Below the pieces are notes generated by a model. That model ran no database searches. It was not told the DNA's origin and saw only the letters and a program-made list of their open reading frames with translations. A program made the translations under genes and the position numbers. From assembly GCF_000320365.1 (NCBI RefSeq), contig NZ_ANIN01000002.1, positions 310,001-374,000 on the forward strand: 64,000 nucleotides of DNA, read 5' to 3'. This DNA is from Moraxella macacae 0408225. Its GTDB lineage: Bacteria > Pseudomonadota > Gammaproteobacteria > Pseudomonadales > Moraxellaceae. Of the stretch, positions 8,757-18,039 are shown one piece after another. The number at the start of each line of letters is the position of its first letter. The stretch's first letter is position 1.

Positions 8757-11090
8757 TTAACATTCATCGTCTTTTTGTTGTAGCCACTGCTGATACCAAG
8801 CAACAAAATCGGTTGCTTTTTTGTTGTAATAATTTTTATTAATCAAATTTTTTTCGGCATCGCGTTGTTTTTCTAGGGTATTTTTGATATTAACCAACAT
8901 AAGTTCGGTAATTAAATCACTAATATCGGTAACATTTCGCCTGCATAAATTGGTAAAAAAATCCACCCAATGCACAACCAAACTTTGGCGTAATGCAATT
9001 GGCAAGCCTGCCAAAATAAAATGGGCCTTGGCATTGATAACATCAAAATCACTAACCTTAAAATCACCAAGCCTGGCATTGTCATAAACGTGTTGCGTTA
9101 TCTGTATTTCTAACTGATCCAGTGGCTTTTGAATGCTTTGAATGTGATCGATCAAACAATACGTCGCTTTATCCACAACTTGTTGCCAACCAATTGGTTC
9201 AATCGGATATTGCTGTAAATGTTGTTCGGTGCGAGATTGGAGGGCTTGTTCTGCTTGTAAAACCCGCGACAATCGAGCGTGCTCTGATTTTTGTTCGTCA
9301 TCGGTGGGCTGATAATGCTCATTATACACATCATAAATTGGCATTAAGTCTTGTTTGGCAAGTTTTAGGTGAAAAAATTTGGCTCGATTTGCCCCTGACA
9401 TTTCAAGAAGATGTTCCACAAAAAAATGATTGGTTTTTTGGTTAATTTTATTGCCAAGAATGCTCGGTTGATATAAAAAACACAATTGTAACAACCGCTC
9501 TTTGGTTAGCTCGCTGTTAAAGTTTAACACCATGTCTTGAGTGTTTTGGCGGTTTTTGCGTTTACCAAGTCCTAAACGACTGCGCATTTCTTCACGCAAC
9601 AGCCAACCATAACTGCCTTTTGGCAATTTTTGGGTTAAAATACCCACGTCTTTGAGTAATTTGGCGCGCTCTTCTGGGCGTTCGGTGTCATAACGCAGGC
9701 TTAATACCGAAAAGACATATTGCGACAGTGCAATCGCATTGGCAATTTGACTCTCCATTGCCAATTTACCATACGCTTTGACAAAACTGTCCGGATCGTG
9801 ATTGTTGGGTAAGGTCAAAAAACGCAATTCACGGCCGTCATTTAACACCGGTAAACCCATTTCCATCGCACGCCAAGCGGCTTTTTGCCCTGCACTATCA
9901 CCATCAAAACTTAAGGTTAACACAGGGTTTAATTGTAGTAGTTTTTCAATTTGAGCGGTTGCAATTGCCGTTCCCATGCTTGCTACCGCACCATACACGC
10001 CTGCTTGGTATAAACTAATCACGTCCATATAACCCTCCACCAAAAGCCAATGTTGGGCTTTGGCAAGGCGTCCTTCGTACAATCCGTATAAAACTTGTTG
10101 TTTGTGAAATACAGGCGAGTCGCTTGAATTTATGTATTTTGGCATCACATCGTCTGTCAATGCACGTCCTGCAAAACCAACCACACGCCCTTGATTGTCG
10201 CGAATGGGAAAAATTATCCGATCGCGCAATAAATCAAAATCATGGCCTTTTTGTGAGGTTCGCACAAGGCCTAAAATCTTAAGCCCGTCTATATCTCTTG
10301 GAAAAGCCTGCTCCAAATGTTGCCAACCGCTTGGTGCATAACCCAAACCAAACACAGCAATGGTTTCATCAGTTAAACCGCGTTGTTTTAAGTAAGCCTT
10401 GGCAACCGGGTTTGTTGTCAACTGTTGTTGGTAAAATACAGCCACATGGCTTAATAAATCGTATAAACTGCTTGAACCGTCTGCTTGTTGTGCAATTTCA
10501 GCTTCATATTGATAATCAACAGTGCTTTGTTGGTAAGCACTTTGTTGGTAAAAATCTGGGTGATAGGCTTGATTGTAAAAATCGTCATGCCAATTTAGAT
10601 GAGTCGAATCGGTTAAATTGGCGGTATCGGTGTTGTTGGTAACTGTTTTGCCAATGCTTGTTTTGCCAATGCTGTCATTGTCAATGACATCAGGATTAAT
10701 TGTCGTAAAATTGGAATTTTGTTCGGTATTTAAATCTGTCTGATGAATTGGTTTTGGTTTGGCTTGCTTGCGTTGATAGGTTTGGTTTTTTGGCAAGGAT
10801 TGTTTGGGCAATTCAATGCCTGTTTGTTTGGACAACTCTTTTAATGCTTCGCCTGCACTTAGGTTTTCATATTCTTTTAAAAAAGTTAAAGCATTGCCTT
10901 TTGCACCACAACCAAAGCAGTTATACAGATTTTTTTGTGGATTAACAAAAAACGATGCGGTTTTTTCGCCATGAAATGGACAACAGCCTTTAAACTCATT
11001 GCCAGATCTTTTGAGTTCTACGTGTTTGCCAATGATTTTGACAATATCCGCTTGTTGTAGAATCTGTTCAATAATGTGCTGATCGTTCAT
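8757..11090 (-). CDS. dnaG: DNA primase DnaG
   Basis: Replicative primase, which lays RNA primers for the replisome. Seen: the N-terminal zinc finger (CCPFHGEKTASF ... CFGCG, about residues 36-65), the catalytic core with the TOPRIM glutamate (LLVEGYMDVISLYQAG) and SFDGDSAGQKAA, and a long C-terminal helical region that should bind the DnaB helicase. At 777 residues it is almost 200 longer than E. coli DnaG (581). Part of this is a low-complexity insertion at about residues 100-205, rich in N, T, D and Q, between the zinc finger and the core, with the repeat SIGKTSIGKT and tandem QSAYQQS. The rest is a longer C-terminal domain. The start is fixed by MNDQHIIEQILQQADIV. Confidence 0.95.
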   Translation of the reverse strand: MNDQHIIEQILQQADIVKIIGKHVELKRSGNEFKGCCPFHGEKTASFFVNPQKNLYNCFGCGAKGNALTFLKEYENLSAGEALKELSKQTGIELPKQSLPKNQTYQRKQAKPKPIHQTDLNTEQNSNFTTINPDVIDNDSIGKTSIGKTVTNNTDTANLTDSTHLNWHDDFYNQAYHPDFYQQSAYQQSTVDYQYEAEIAQQADGSSSLYDLLSHVAVFYQQQLTTNPVAKAYLKQRGLTDETIAVFGLGYAPSGWQHLEQAFPRDIDGLKILGLVRTSQKGHDFDLLRDRIIFPIRDNQGRVVGFAGRALTDDVMPKYINSSDSPVFHKQQVLYGLYEGRLAKAQHWLLVEGYMDVISLYQAGVYGAVASMGTAIATAQIEKLLQLNPVLTLSFDGDSAGQKAAWRAMEMGLPVLNDGRELRFLTLPNNHDPDSFVKAYGKLAMESQIANAIALSQYVFSVLSLRYDTERPEERAKLLKDVGILTQKLPKGSYGWLLREEMRSRLGLGKRKNRQNTQDMVLNFNSELTKERLLQLCFLYQPSILGNKINQKTNHFFVEHLLEMSGANRAKFFHLKLAKQDLMPIYDVYNEHYQPTDDEQKSEHARLSRVLQAEQALQSRTEQHLQQYPIEPIGWQQVVDKATYCLIDHIQSIQKPLDQLEIQITQHVYDNARLGDFKVSDFDVINAKAHFILAGLPIALRQSLVVHWVDFFTNLCRRNVTDISDLITELMLVNIKNTLEKQRDAEKNLINKNYYNKKATDFVAWYQQWLQQKDDEC

Positions 11091-11116
11091 GGAAAACTTA
11101 AAAATGTATATGAATA

Positions 11117-11150
11117 AGTCGTGTTAGTTTGGTATCTACATAACACGACT
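11117..11150 (-). terminator. Inverted repeat between bamD and dnaG
   Basis: A 10-bp perfect inverted repeat (AGTCGTGTTA at 11117-11126, TAACACGACT at 11141-11150) with a 14-nt loop lies in the gap between the end of bamD and the start of dnaG, both on the minus strand. There is no clear T-run, so it may attenuate rather than fully end transcription from bamD. Confidence 0.45.
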
Positions 11151-11163
11151 AAAGTACAAGTGT

Positions 11164-12237
11164 TTAGTTTGTTGTTGGTAACTTTGTTGGTAAATCTTGT
11201 GTTTCTTGTGTTTTTGATGTTTCTGGTGCAAGGTGTAAATTTGTTACATCTTGCATATTGTCAGTTTGCGTGTTGCCAATTTGGTTGTTGTCTTGGATTG
11301 TGTCTTGATTGATTGCAACGCTATCAGAACTTGTCCCTAATAATCCAAGCGTGGCTTTATTGAGCCAGTTGCGAGCTGTGTGCGTGTTTTCAAGACGTAC
11401 CGAACCGTCAGCTGCCAATAAATCCGGATAGTTGAGTTTTAGCAACTGTTTGTATTGATTGGCGGTGTCAATTAGACCAAGTTTTTCATAACTGTAGGCT
11501 AAAGTAGCAATGGCTTCAGGGGTGGACAAACTTTGTGGGTAATATTGAAAAACCCATTTGGCACGGTTGGCAGATGCCAAGTAGGCTTTACGCTTGATAT
11601 ACCAACGTGCAGCTTCCATTTCATTTTCGGCAAATTGATTGTATAAATAACGCATACGAAGTGCACTATCAGGGGCATATGCACTGTTTGGGTATTTGCT
11701 GACAAGCTCTTGAAAATCATTAAACGCCAAACGATAATAACCCACATCACGGTGTGCAGGGTTTAGTTTGGTGTATTTCATGATATTATCACTGGCGGTG
11801 TGCATATTGGCAACGCCACGCACATAGTATGCATAAGAAATTTGTGGGTTGGTTGGATAAAGCTCAATAAATTTTTTGGCACTTGTTACTGCATCTTGAT
11901 AATCACCATGTTGAAAATAAGCGTACATCAAATCAAGCAGTGCTTGTTCGCTATACGCACCAACAGGATAATAGGTGCGTAAATCGTTTAAATTGGCAAT
12001 GGCTTTGCTATAGTTGCCTTTATTTAGGTTGGCTTTGGCTTCTTGGTAATAAGCCTGTTCGCTTTGTTGCACTTTTGTGGCAGCAATGTCGTCTTTATTG
12101 CCAAACAGCGGATTGGATTTTAAACTTTGGCAACCTGTAAGTCCGATAACCAACAGGGCTAATAGCGACGCACTTGTCAATTTTAAGCCAAAATTAGTTA
12201 AACCAAAATTAGCACTGGAATCTTGCATAACTTGCAT
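11164..12237 (-). CDS. bamD: Outer-membrane assembly lipoprotein BamD
   Basis: BamD is the essential lipoprotein of the BAM complex that inserts beta-barrel proteins in the outer membrane. The signal peptide ends in lipobox LTGC (LLALLVIGLTGCQSLKSN). Five TPR-like repeats follow (for example YYQEAKANLNKGNYSKAI, FIELYPTNPQISYAYYVRG, ALRMRYLYNQFAENEMEAARWYIKR). At 357 residues it is about 110 longer than E. coli BamD. The extra part is a C-terminal Q/T/N-rich tail (from about 300) with no predicted fold. It is divergent from rluD with a 104-bp shared promoter region, a common arrangement. Confidence 0.93.
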   Translation of the reverse strand: MQVMQDSSANFGLTNFGLKLTSASLLALLVIGLTGCQSLKSNPLFGNKDDIAATKVQQSEQAYYQEAKANLNKGNYSKAIANLNDLRTYYPVGAYSEQALLDLMYAYFQHGDYQDAVTSAKKFIELYPTNPQISYAYYVRGVANMHTASDNIMKYTKLNPAHRDVGYYRLAFNDFQELVSKYPNSAYAPDSALRMRYLYNQFAENEMEAARWYIKRKAYLASANRAKWVFQYYPQSLSTPEAIATLAYSYEKLGLIDTANQYKQLLKLNYPDLLAADGSVRLENTHTARNWLNKATLGLLGTSSDSVAINQDTIQDNNQIGNTQTDNMQDVTNLHLAPETSKTQETQDLPTKLPTTN

Positions 12238-12288
12238 AAAAACCTCGTTTTTATTTTTTACAAAGTTTTATTTACAAAAGTTTTGTAA

Positions 12289-12318
12289 AAATTATTTATA
12301 GATAAATTATTTATAGAT
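12289..12318. repeat. 15-bp perfect tandem duplication in the bamD-rluD promoter region
   Basis: AAATTATTTATAGAT is repeated head to tail (12289-12303, 12304-12318) in the divergent promoter region. Being AT-rich with TATAGAT, each copy could supply a -10 box for rluD, so copy number may affect expression. Confidence 0.9.
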
Positions 12319-12341
12319 AAAAAAATTGGCATAAGTTTATC

Positions 12342-13406
12342 ATGATACGGTATACTTTTAAATCTATTTTTAACCGCTTTTGGAAAAAGTCCATGCAAGA
12401 GATGATTAACGCCCAAAATTTTACAGATTTTGACAAACCAAATTCAACGACCATTTGTGAAAATTATCAGCCAAAAGAGCATGAAATTGGTGAACGCATT
12501 GATAAAATTGCAGCTTTGGCATTTCATGATTATTCACGCGAGCAGATAAAAACCTGGTTGGATGCAGGCGAGCTTACGGTTAATGGTCTTCCTCAAAAAC
12601 CAAAATATCGGCTAAAACTGGGTGATACATTGCAATTAAAAGCGGTTTTTATCAAACAACAAGCCGATCTTCCCGAAAACATTGATCTTCATGTTATTTA
12701 TGAAGATGACAGCGTACTGGTGATTAATAAACCTGCAGGCATGGTGGTGCATGCCGGTGCTGGCAATTGGACGGGGACACTGGTAAATGCGTTGTTATAT
12801 CATTATCCAAACAGCCGTTTATTGCCACGTGCAGGACTTGTGCATCGCATTGACAAGGACACAACAGGGCTTATGGTCATTGCCAAAGATCACAAGTCTC
12901 AATTACATTTGATCAATCAATTAAAAAACAAATCCGTATATCGTCATTATCAAGCCCTTGTGCTGGCAACACACAGTGAACTTGCCAAACATCGCACCAT
13001 AACAGGATCTATTGCCAGACACCCAGTAGTGCGCACCAAAATGGCGGTTATAGCAACTGGCAAGCCTGCAATCACCCATTTGGATAAAATAGAGCAAATT
13101 TGTGATGGGGTATCGCTTGTGAGTATTCGTTTAGAAACAGGGCGGACGCATCAGATCCGAGTACACTTTTCTAACCTTGGTTTTGCGTTGGTTGGTGATC
13201 CGGTTTACGGTTCGGATCGGCGTATGGCAATGTTGGCAAAACAGTTAACCGATGACGAAAAAATCCAATTAAATGCGTTCAACCGCCAAGCCTTACACGC
13301 TTATGAACTGGGCTTTATCCACCCAAAAACTGGTGAAAGTAGGTTGTTTCAAGCACCAATGCCTGATGATTTACAACTTTTAATTAAAACTTTACGTATT
13401 GTATAA
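12342..13406 (+). CDS. rluD: 23S rRNA pseudouridine synthase RluD
   Basis: RluD makes pseudouridines 1911, 1915 and 1917 in helix 69 of 23S rRNA. Seen: the S4 RNA-binding domain at the N-terminus (GERIDKIAALAFHDYSREQIKTW), the catalytic aspartate motif HRIDKDTTGLMV (about residue 165-176), and the late motif GRTHQIRVHFSNLGF. The encoded 354 residues are slightly longer than E. coli RluD (326). The first 17 residues are unlike the family, and an internal ATG at 12393 (MQEMINAQ) may be the true start. Confidence 0.92.
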   Translation: MIRYTFKSIFNRFWKKSMQEMINAQNFTDFDKPNSTTICENYQPKEHEIGERIDKIAALAFHDYSREQIKTWLDAGELTVNGLPQKPKYRLKLGDTLQLKAVFIKQQADLPENIDLHVIYEDDSVLVINKPAGMVVHAGAGNWTGTLVNALLYHYPNSRLLPRAGLVHRIDKDTTGLMVIAKDHKSQLHLINQLKNKSVYRHYQALVLATHSELAKHRTITGSIARHPVVRTKMAVIATGKPAITHLDKIEQICDGVSLVSIRLETGRTHQIRVHFSNLGFALVGDPVYGSDRRMAMLAKQLTDDEKIQLNAFNRQALHAYELGFIHPKTGESRLFQAPMPDDLQLLIKTLRIV

Positions 13407-13530
13407 ATATGTTATAATTAGGTTAAGGTTTAAGCCAATAACCAACAATTATATTACCAACGTTATAAGTTAGTATAATTATAGTTAGTATATAGTTAAT
13501 AGCTAAAATCAATAAATAAAGGGTATTTTT

Positions 13531-14373
13531 ATGAAACAATGCGTTATTTTTATCAGTTTGTTTTTTGCATTTGGATTAACAGGTTGCAACAACGCTACCG
13601 ACACTCAACTCACTCAAAAACCTAAACCCAGTACAGAAGATACCGCCGAAAAAGCCAGTACCACTCAAGCACCACCCACATCAGATTCCATACCTACGCT
13701 AAAAGTTGCGATGACAGGCAAGGGCGTGCCACTCACCTTTAACGATGCAAAAGGCAACTTAACAGGCATTGATCTTGATATTATCCGTGCTGTTGGCGAG
13801 CTTGAGGGGTTTAATGTTGTGCCTGTTCCTGAAAAATGGGAAAATCTGTTTACCAATGTAGAACTTGGTAAATACGACATTGCTTTATCTGGTATTTCGT
13901 GGACAGCTGAACGTGCAGGCAAGTATGGACTTAGCAACGGCTACTTTTTTAATCCTGCTTCATTTACCTACAACAGCAAAAAACTTACCAACAAACCTAA
14001 AAAATTATCCGATTTATCAGGGCTAAAAGTTGGTGTGTTAAAAGGCTCAAAACACGAAAAAACACTATCTACCGTGCCAAATATTAAACTACAAGTTAGC
14101 ACCAAAAGTTTTGATAACCTTAATGCAATGGCTCAAGGCGATCTTGATGTGATGGTGCATGATTACCTTAATCTAAAACAATACCAACACGATTACCCAA
14201 AACAAAACCTTGTCATAGAAACCTTTGAAACCCCAGATGAAAAGTCTGCTTATCTTGTTATGGTTACCAAAAAAGACAATACTGATTTGTTAAACAAGCT
14301 AAACAGTGGTATTGCAAAACTACAAAAAGACGGTACAATTGACAAAATCGTCGCAAAATATATTGATAAATAA
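13531..14373 (+). CDS. Amino-acid ABC transporter substrate-binding lipoprotein
   Basis: The 280-residue periplasmic-binding-protein fold belongs to the extracellular solute-binding family 3. The signal peptide ends in lipobox LTGC (FAFGLTGCNNA), then a T/K-rich linker, then LKVAMTGKGVPLTFNDAKGNLTGIDLDIIRAV, the classic start of this family, and later LKVGVLKGSK. The ligand is probably a polar amino acid; the sequence does not tell which one. No permease or ATPase gene adjoins it. A good Shine-Dalgarno (AAAGGG) precedes the ATG. Confidence 0.85.
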   Translation: MKQCVIFISLFFAFGLTGCNNATDTQLTQKPKPSTEDTAEKASTTQAPPTSDSIPTLKVAMTGKGVPLTFNDAKGNLTGIDLDIIRAVGELEGFNVVPVPEKWENLFTNVELGKYDIALSGISWTAERAGKYGLSNGYFFNPASFTYNSKKLTNKPKKLSDLSGLKVGVLKGSKHEKTLSTVPNIKLQVSTKSFDNLNAMAQGDLDVMVHDYLNLKQYQHDYPKQNLVIETFETPDEKSAYLVMVTKKDNTDLLNKLNSGIAKLQKDGTIDKIVAKYIDK

Positions 14374-14448
14374 TTTAAGCAAAATGATTTAAGCAAAATA
14401 ATTTAATAATTGGCTTAATTAATCATCGTCAACTTAAAGGAATATTTT

Positions 14449-14970
14449 ATGAAAAAACAAGCTATGAAAAAACAAGCCATCATCATTGCCACAATGACAA
14501 CCGCCCTTACTTTAACCGGTTGTTTTAGCACCACGCACGGCACACAAATGAGTGTGCAACAAGTCAGCAGCACCATTGCACGTCATAAAACCAACGAAGC
14601 ACAAGTGCGTGCTGCTTTTGGTGAACCTGTTGATACCAAATTCAACAGCAGAACTGGCATCAAACGTTTAACCTTTAAATACGACAACAACTCACAAGTA
14701 CAAAAAGCATTGGCAGGAGCGGGTGGTGCGATTTTAGGTGGTGTCATCGGTCATCAATTTGGTGGCGGTAGAGGTAAAGATCTTGCAACTGCAACAGGTG
14801 CGTTGGCAGGCAGTGCAATTGGTGATAATGCCGTCAATGCACGCAAAATTGAGCAACTGTTAATCGTAGATATTGACACGCGCACAGGGTTGGTTGTGGA
14901 TTATGAATACCAAGAATTAGGTGGTCGCACACAATCTTGGGGCATTGGTAGTGGTATAGATTCGTTATAA
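14449..14970 (+). CDS. Glycine-zipper lipoprotein
   Basis: The 173-residue lipoprotein has lipobox LTGC (TTALTLTGCFSTTHG) and an AAFGEPVDT segment resembling BamE/SmpA-type domains. A glycine-zipper stretch follows (AGAGGAILGGVIGHQFGGGRG and ATGALAGSAIGDNAV, about residues 87-123), which is a membrane-associated or oligomer-forming segment. The N-terminus is duplicated: a 15-bp unit ATGAAAAAACAAGC(T/C) at 14449-14463 and 14464-14478 gives MKKQAMKKQA, so either ATG could be used. A Shine-Dalgarno (AAAGGAA) favours the first. It is the last complete chromosomal gene before the N4-like element. Confidence 0.8.
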   Translation: MKKQAMKKQAIIIATMTTALTLTGCFSTTHGTQMSVQQVSSTIARHKTNEAQVRAAFGEPVDTKFNSRTGIKRLTFKYDNNSQVQKALAGAGGAILGGVIGHQFGGGRGKDLATATGALAGSAIGDNAVNARKIEQLLIVDIDTRTGLVVDYEYQELGGRTQSWGIGSGIDSL

Positions 14971-15839
14971 TACTTAAAAATACCAAACAGTGTGGCTATT
15001 ATTTTCAACATAATCCACAAGCTTGTATTTAGGTTCAAATCTAAATAATTCACGTCAGCGAGATTGGTTCGCTGTTGGATTGTCAAGTTTGAACCTTTTT
15101 TGTGTATTGAATAAATTGATATCAATATCCGTGAAATGCTATCTGGCTCTAACTGTCTTAACTGTGCCAATTGCTCATATTGCTGTTGTAATTGGGTAGC
15201 AGGATTGTTCTGCTCCATCTGTGCCATTTGCTCTGCCATCTCTGGTGGCATTTGCTCTGGTGGTATCTCTGGCATTTGTGGCATGGCAACAGGGGTATAT
15301 TCAAACTGTTCTATATTCTCTTCTACTTCATCTTCTTGATATTCCCAACCCAATCTGACAATAGCAGTGCCATGTTTCACCACAGAGCGTACAATCTTAT
15401 CCACCAAAGAAACACGATTAAGCTGAGTATTAAACTGCATGTTTAATATCAAAGCATTTTGCTTGGCTCTTTCTACATCATCAAAAGTTAATGGCTTAAC
15501 TTCAAACAATTGAGTGGTGGATAAAAATGGTTCAGATAAACTGGGACATCTCCATTCAGCTTGTTTTCTAACCAGCTTAGGTACAACACGACTGCCTTTA
15601 TGTTTTTTATCCCCAAACTTAGGGGCATTATACAAACCAATCCATCTATCCAAATCAGCCACAAAACTGCTATGACTGCTTTGTGTATTTTGAAAATCTC
15701 TTTTTAGTTCATTAAGAGTAGGCTCTTTTTTCCAGTGAGTGAGTTTAGACTTTTTCTCATCATCTTCTTCTGACATCTTTTTAAAATCCATCTGAGATAA
15801 TTGATTGTCAGATAGTTTGTTTAAGTCATCTAGTTTCAT
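14901..15839 (-). pseudogene. N4-like portal protein, C-terminally truncated
   Basis: The ATG at 15839 overlaps the stop of the preceding gene (TAATG), suggesting translational coupling. The first 230 or so residues look like the N-terminus of a large podophage portal: FVADLDRWIGLYN, RKQAEWRCPSLSEPFLST, NALILNMQFNTQ, VKHGTAIVRLGWEYQ, then a Q/M/P-rich segment. N4 portal (gp59) has more than 700 residues; here the frame ends after 312. The last 75 or so residues are low-quality sequence that runs through the nested hairpin at 15031-15101 and antisense into the end of the chromosomal lipoprotein gene. The gene was thus cut by the event that formed the left junction. Confidence 0.7.
15031..15101 (+). 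terminator. Nested hairpin with T-run at the left edge of the N4-like element
   Basis: Outer arms AGGTTCAAA (15031-15039) and TTTGAACCT (15088-15096) enclose inner arms CAGCGA (15056-15061) and TCGCTG (15069-15074), and six T residues follow. On the plus strand this is a good terminator for the lipoprotein gene ending at 14970. It lies inside the tail of the truncated portal reading frame, near where portal-like sequence stops, so it may also mark the recombination junction. Confidence 0.6.
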
Positions 15840-16450
15840 TAAATAAATCCTCTTTGGTTAAACCAGTCATGATTATAAGAGCTATCCACATCTATGCCTT
15901 GGTTTGTTAGCATTTGTATTTCCGCTTGATACTTTTGCATATACCTAGCACTTTCATTCACATCTCCATCTAATTGATTAACGATAGAAGTAAATAAACG
16001 AGAAGCAATAAAATAAACCAAGGCATTAACATAACTTAGTGGCAATTGAATATTGGCATCTTTATCAATATCCTTTTGAGTAAGTGTTCTGTGCTTGGCT
16101 TGATACTCTACTGTAATGGGTATTTGCATTATTCTTGGATTGGTGAGTATCACTTCATTGACTGAGATAAGCTGATAATCTTCATAAGGCTTTAGTATTT
16201 CTTCTCCTTGTTTTAAATATAAAATCTCAACAAAGTCATCTGTCAATATGGCTATCTTATTTAACTTAGGGTCAGTCTCTAACTTCTTTTTCTTTAATAC
16301 AAACCTAGTAAACAAATCAGTCAAACCAGCATTGATAGAGCGTAATACTATCTCTTGTCTGTTATCTTTAATCTTATAGTTATCCACCAAAGCCAAGTTA
16401 GATAACTCACCACTGGCTAATAAATCTAATAACTCAGATACTCTAATCAT
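15839..16450 (-). CDS. N4 gp67-like virion/adaptor protein
   Basis: The 203 residues lie between the large terminase and the portal, exactly where N4-like phages encode the gp67-type structural protein (thought to be a head-tail adaptor). Seen: MIRVSELLDLLASGELSNLALV at the start, KLNKIAILTDDFVEILYLK, and a helical C-terminus with LVYFIASRLFTSIVN. This pattern (short N-terminal helices, then an alpha/beta region) recalls adaptor proteins. The function is inferred mainly from position. The stop overlaps the portal start. Confidence 0.6.
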   Translation of the reverse strand: MIRVSELLDLLASGELSNLALVDNYKIKDNRQEIVLRSINAGLTDLFTRFVLKKKKLETDPKLNKIAILTDDFVEILYLKQGEEILKPYEDYQLISVNEVILTNPRIMQIPITVEYQAKHRTLTQKDIDKDANIQLPLSYVNALVYFIASRLFTSIVNQLDGDVNESARYMQKYQAEIQMLTNQGIDVDSSYNHDWFNQRGFI

Positions 16451-16458
16451 TTTATCTC

Positions 16459-18039
16459 CTAATACACATAACTGTGATAAGCACTCTTAGGCTCACTAAA
16501 ATCTACATTAGACCAAATACTATTATCAGTCTTAGGCAATGATATTTTCTCACTGGGTAACCAAATATCCATCATAGCCAATTGACTGATGGTATCTAAT
16601 CCATCATCATGCTTACTTCTAAATCCACCAACACTGGCTTGAGAAAGCTCTAGCATTAGCTCTTTTAGCACCATGGTATATCTTTTATCAACAGGAAAGT
16701 AAAAACGCTTTAGCTTAAAGTCTGGTACTACCAAGTTAAATCTTTCTAGCTTAGAGTTATTAGGCTTTAAACCAAGTGAGCCATCTTTACTATTACTTGC
16801 TAACGTAAACCAGATATTACGGCTAAACATTTCTCTTTGTATCCAAGGGATAAATCCACCTTGTTGTCCAGAGACTTCTATCCCCACACTCTGTGGGTTA
16901 TACTCTGAAACCAAGCGAAATAAATCATCAATATTCTTATCCATGGTTTGTCTTGCACAAATGCCATCTACCCAAAAGTAATAGCCTTTATGATTAACAG
17001 CCCATACAGAGATAAAAGAATAATCCGCACTTTCTTTTTCACTGGTTGCAAAGTCAGTGGTGATATAAAAATTAAAGGCATCTTTTTTATCCATTAAATG
17101 ACTTAACTGAAACCAGTTAATATCACTGTCCATAATCAACTTATCATCATCACTCATAATCTGTAGCATAAGCTCTTGATAAAACCCATCTACTTTACCT
17201 TGAGCCATAGATTTATCATACATCTCTTTGACATACTCATAAGTAAATCTGTCTTCCCAAGCTCCTTTAAATTCTTGTTTATCACAAGGAAACTTCTCAC
17301 AAACTGGATAGACATTAACAGTCCAAGCTCCACTTTCTACTGCTTCATACAAAGGGTCATTCCCATTAAAAGGTGTACCTAACCAAATGGTTTTTTGTCT
17401 GGTTGGGTGCATGGCATAAGCAACAGCTTTATGCACTGTCTCTTTAATGGCTTCTAATACGGTAGGACTTCTTGCGTCATCATCAGAAACCAAGTCATCT
17501 AAAATAGCTAACTGTGGTCTTTTACCTTGCTCTTTTACCCCACGAATACCAGACTTAGCACCATAAGCCTTTACTATAAAAGTACTACCAGCAATGTTTT
17601 CAAACTCCCATCTGATGTCTGTAAACTTAATCTTAGGCACATACTTTTTTAAAAACTCACTATTTTCCCATCTACTCTCTAAGTTTTTACGCATGGACTT
17701 AACACCGTTATCTATACTGTCTGATAGATAAACCGCTAAGTTTACTTTACCCAAACTAGGTAATTCCCCATACACAGCCAGATATAAAAACAAATACTCA
17801 GCCATTAAAGTAGTCTTAGCTGCTCCACGCCAAACCAAGTTAGCAACATGCTTATTATCTGTAATTAAATTATCCAGCATACGATAATGCACTACAGGGG
17901 TAGTATTTTCTTCCCCCTCACTGCCGTTAACGAGCTTAATAAAATTGACAAATTCCAATGCAAATTGACTGGGTGTGTAATTGCCATAGTTAGAATAATC
18001 TACTTCATTTAACCACTCTTGTACTGTCTTACTCATCAC
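16459..18039 (-). CDS. Terminase large subunit (N4 gp68-like)
   Basis: This DNA-packaging motor of 526 residues is essentially full length (N4 gp68 is about 530). The ATPase domain shows a variant Walker A, WRGAAKTTL (about residues 70-78), and Walker B, LAILDDL (about 178). The RNase H-like nuclease domain starts at FYITTDFATSEKESADYS (about 315-332), with a second acidic site in KHDDGLDTISQL (about 485-496). The gene begins with ATGATG and overlaps the upstream small-terminase-like gene by 11 bp. It appears intact although its capsid partners are absent. Confidence 0.88.
   Translation of the reverse strand: MMSKTVQEWLNEVDYSNYGNYTPSQFALEFVNFIKLVNGSEGEENTTPVVHYRMLDNLITDNKHVANLVWRGAAKTTLMAEYLFLYLAVYGELPSLGKVNLAVYLSDSIDNGVKSMRKNLESRWENSEFLKKYVPKIKFTDIRWEFENIAGSTFIVKAYGAKSGIRGVKEQGKRPQLAILDDLVSDDDARSPTVLEAIKETVHKAVAYAMHPTRQKTIWLGTPFNGNDPLYEAVESGAWTVNVYPVCEKFPCDKQEFKGAWEDRFTYEYVKEMYDKSMAQGKVDGFYQELMLQIMSDDDKLIMDSDINWFQLSHLMDKKDAFNFYITTDFATSEKESADYSFISVWAVNHKGYYFWVDGICARQTMDKNIDDLFRLVSEYNPQSVGIEVSGQQGGFIPWIQREMFSRNIWFTLASNSKDGSLGLKPNNSKLERFNLVVPDFKLKRFYFPVDKRYTMVLKELMLELSQASVGGFRSKHDDGLDTISQLAMMDIWLPSEKISLPKTDNSIWSNVDFSEPKSAYHSYVY

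Noticed and set aside
15031-15101. The nested hairpin as a tRNA fragment or attL core (it contains GGTTCAAATC, as in a T-loop)
   Set aside because: The T-stem does not pair correctly, no acceptor or CCA follows, and the sequence does not match the tRNA 3' end at 29297.
15192-15446. Plus-strand frames in the portal region
   Set aside because: They are antisense to the Q/M/P-rich part of the portal; the Cys- and Trp-rich translations are typical shadows.
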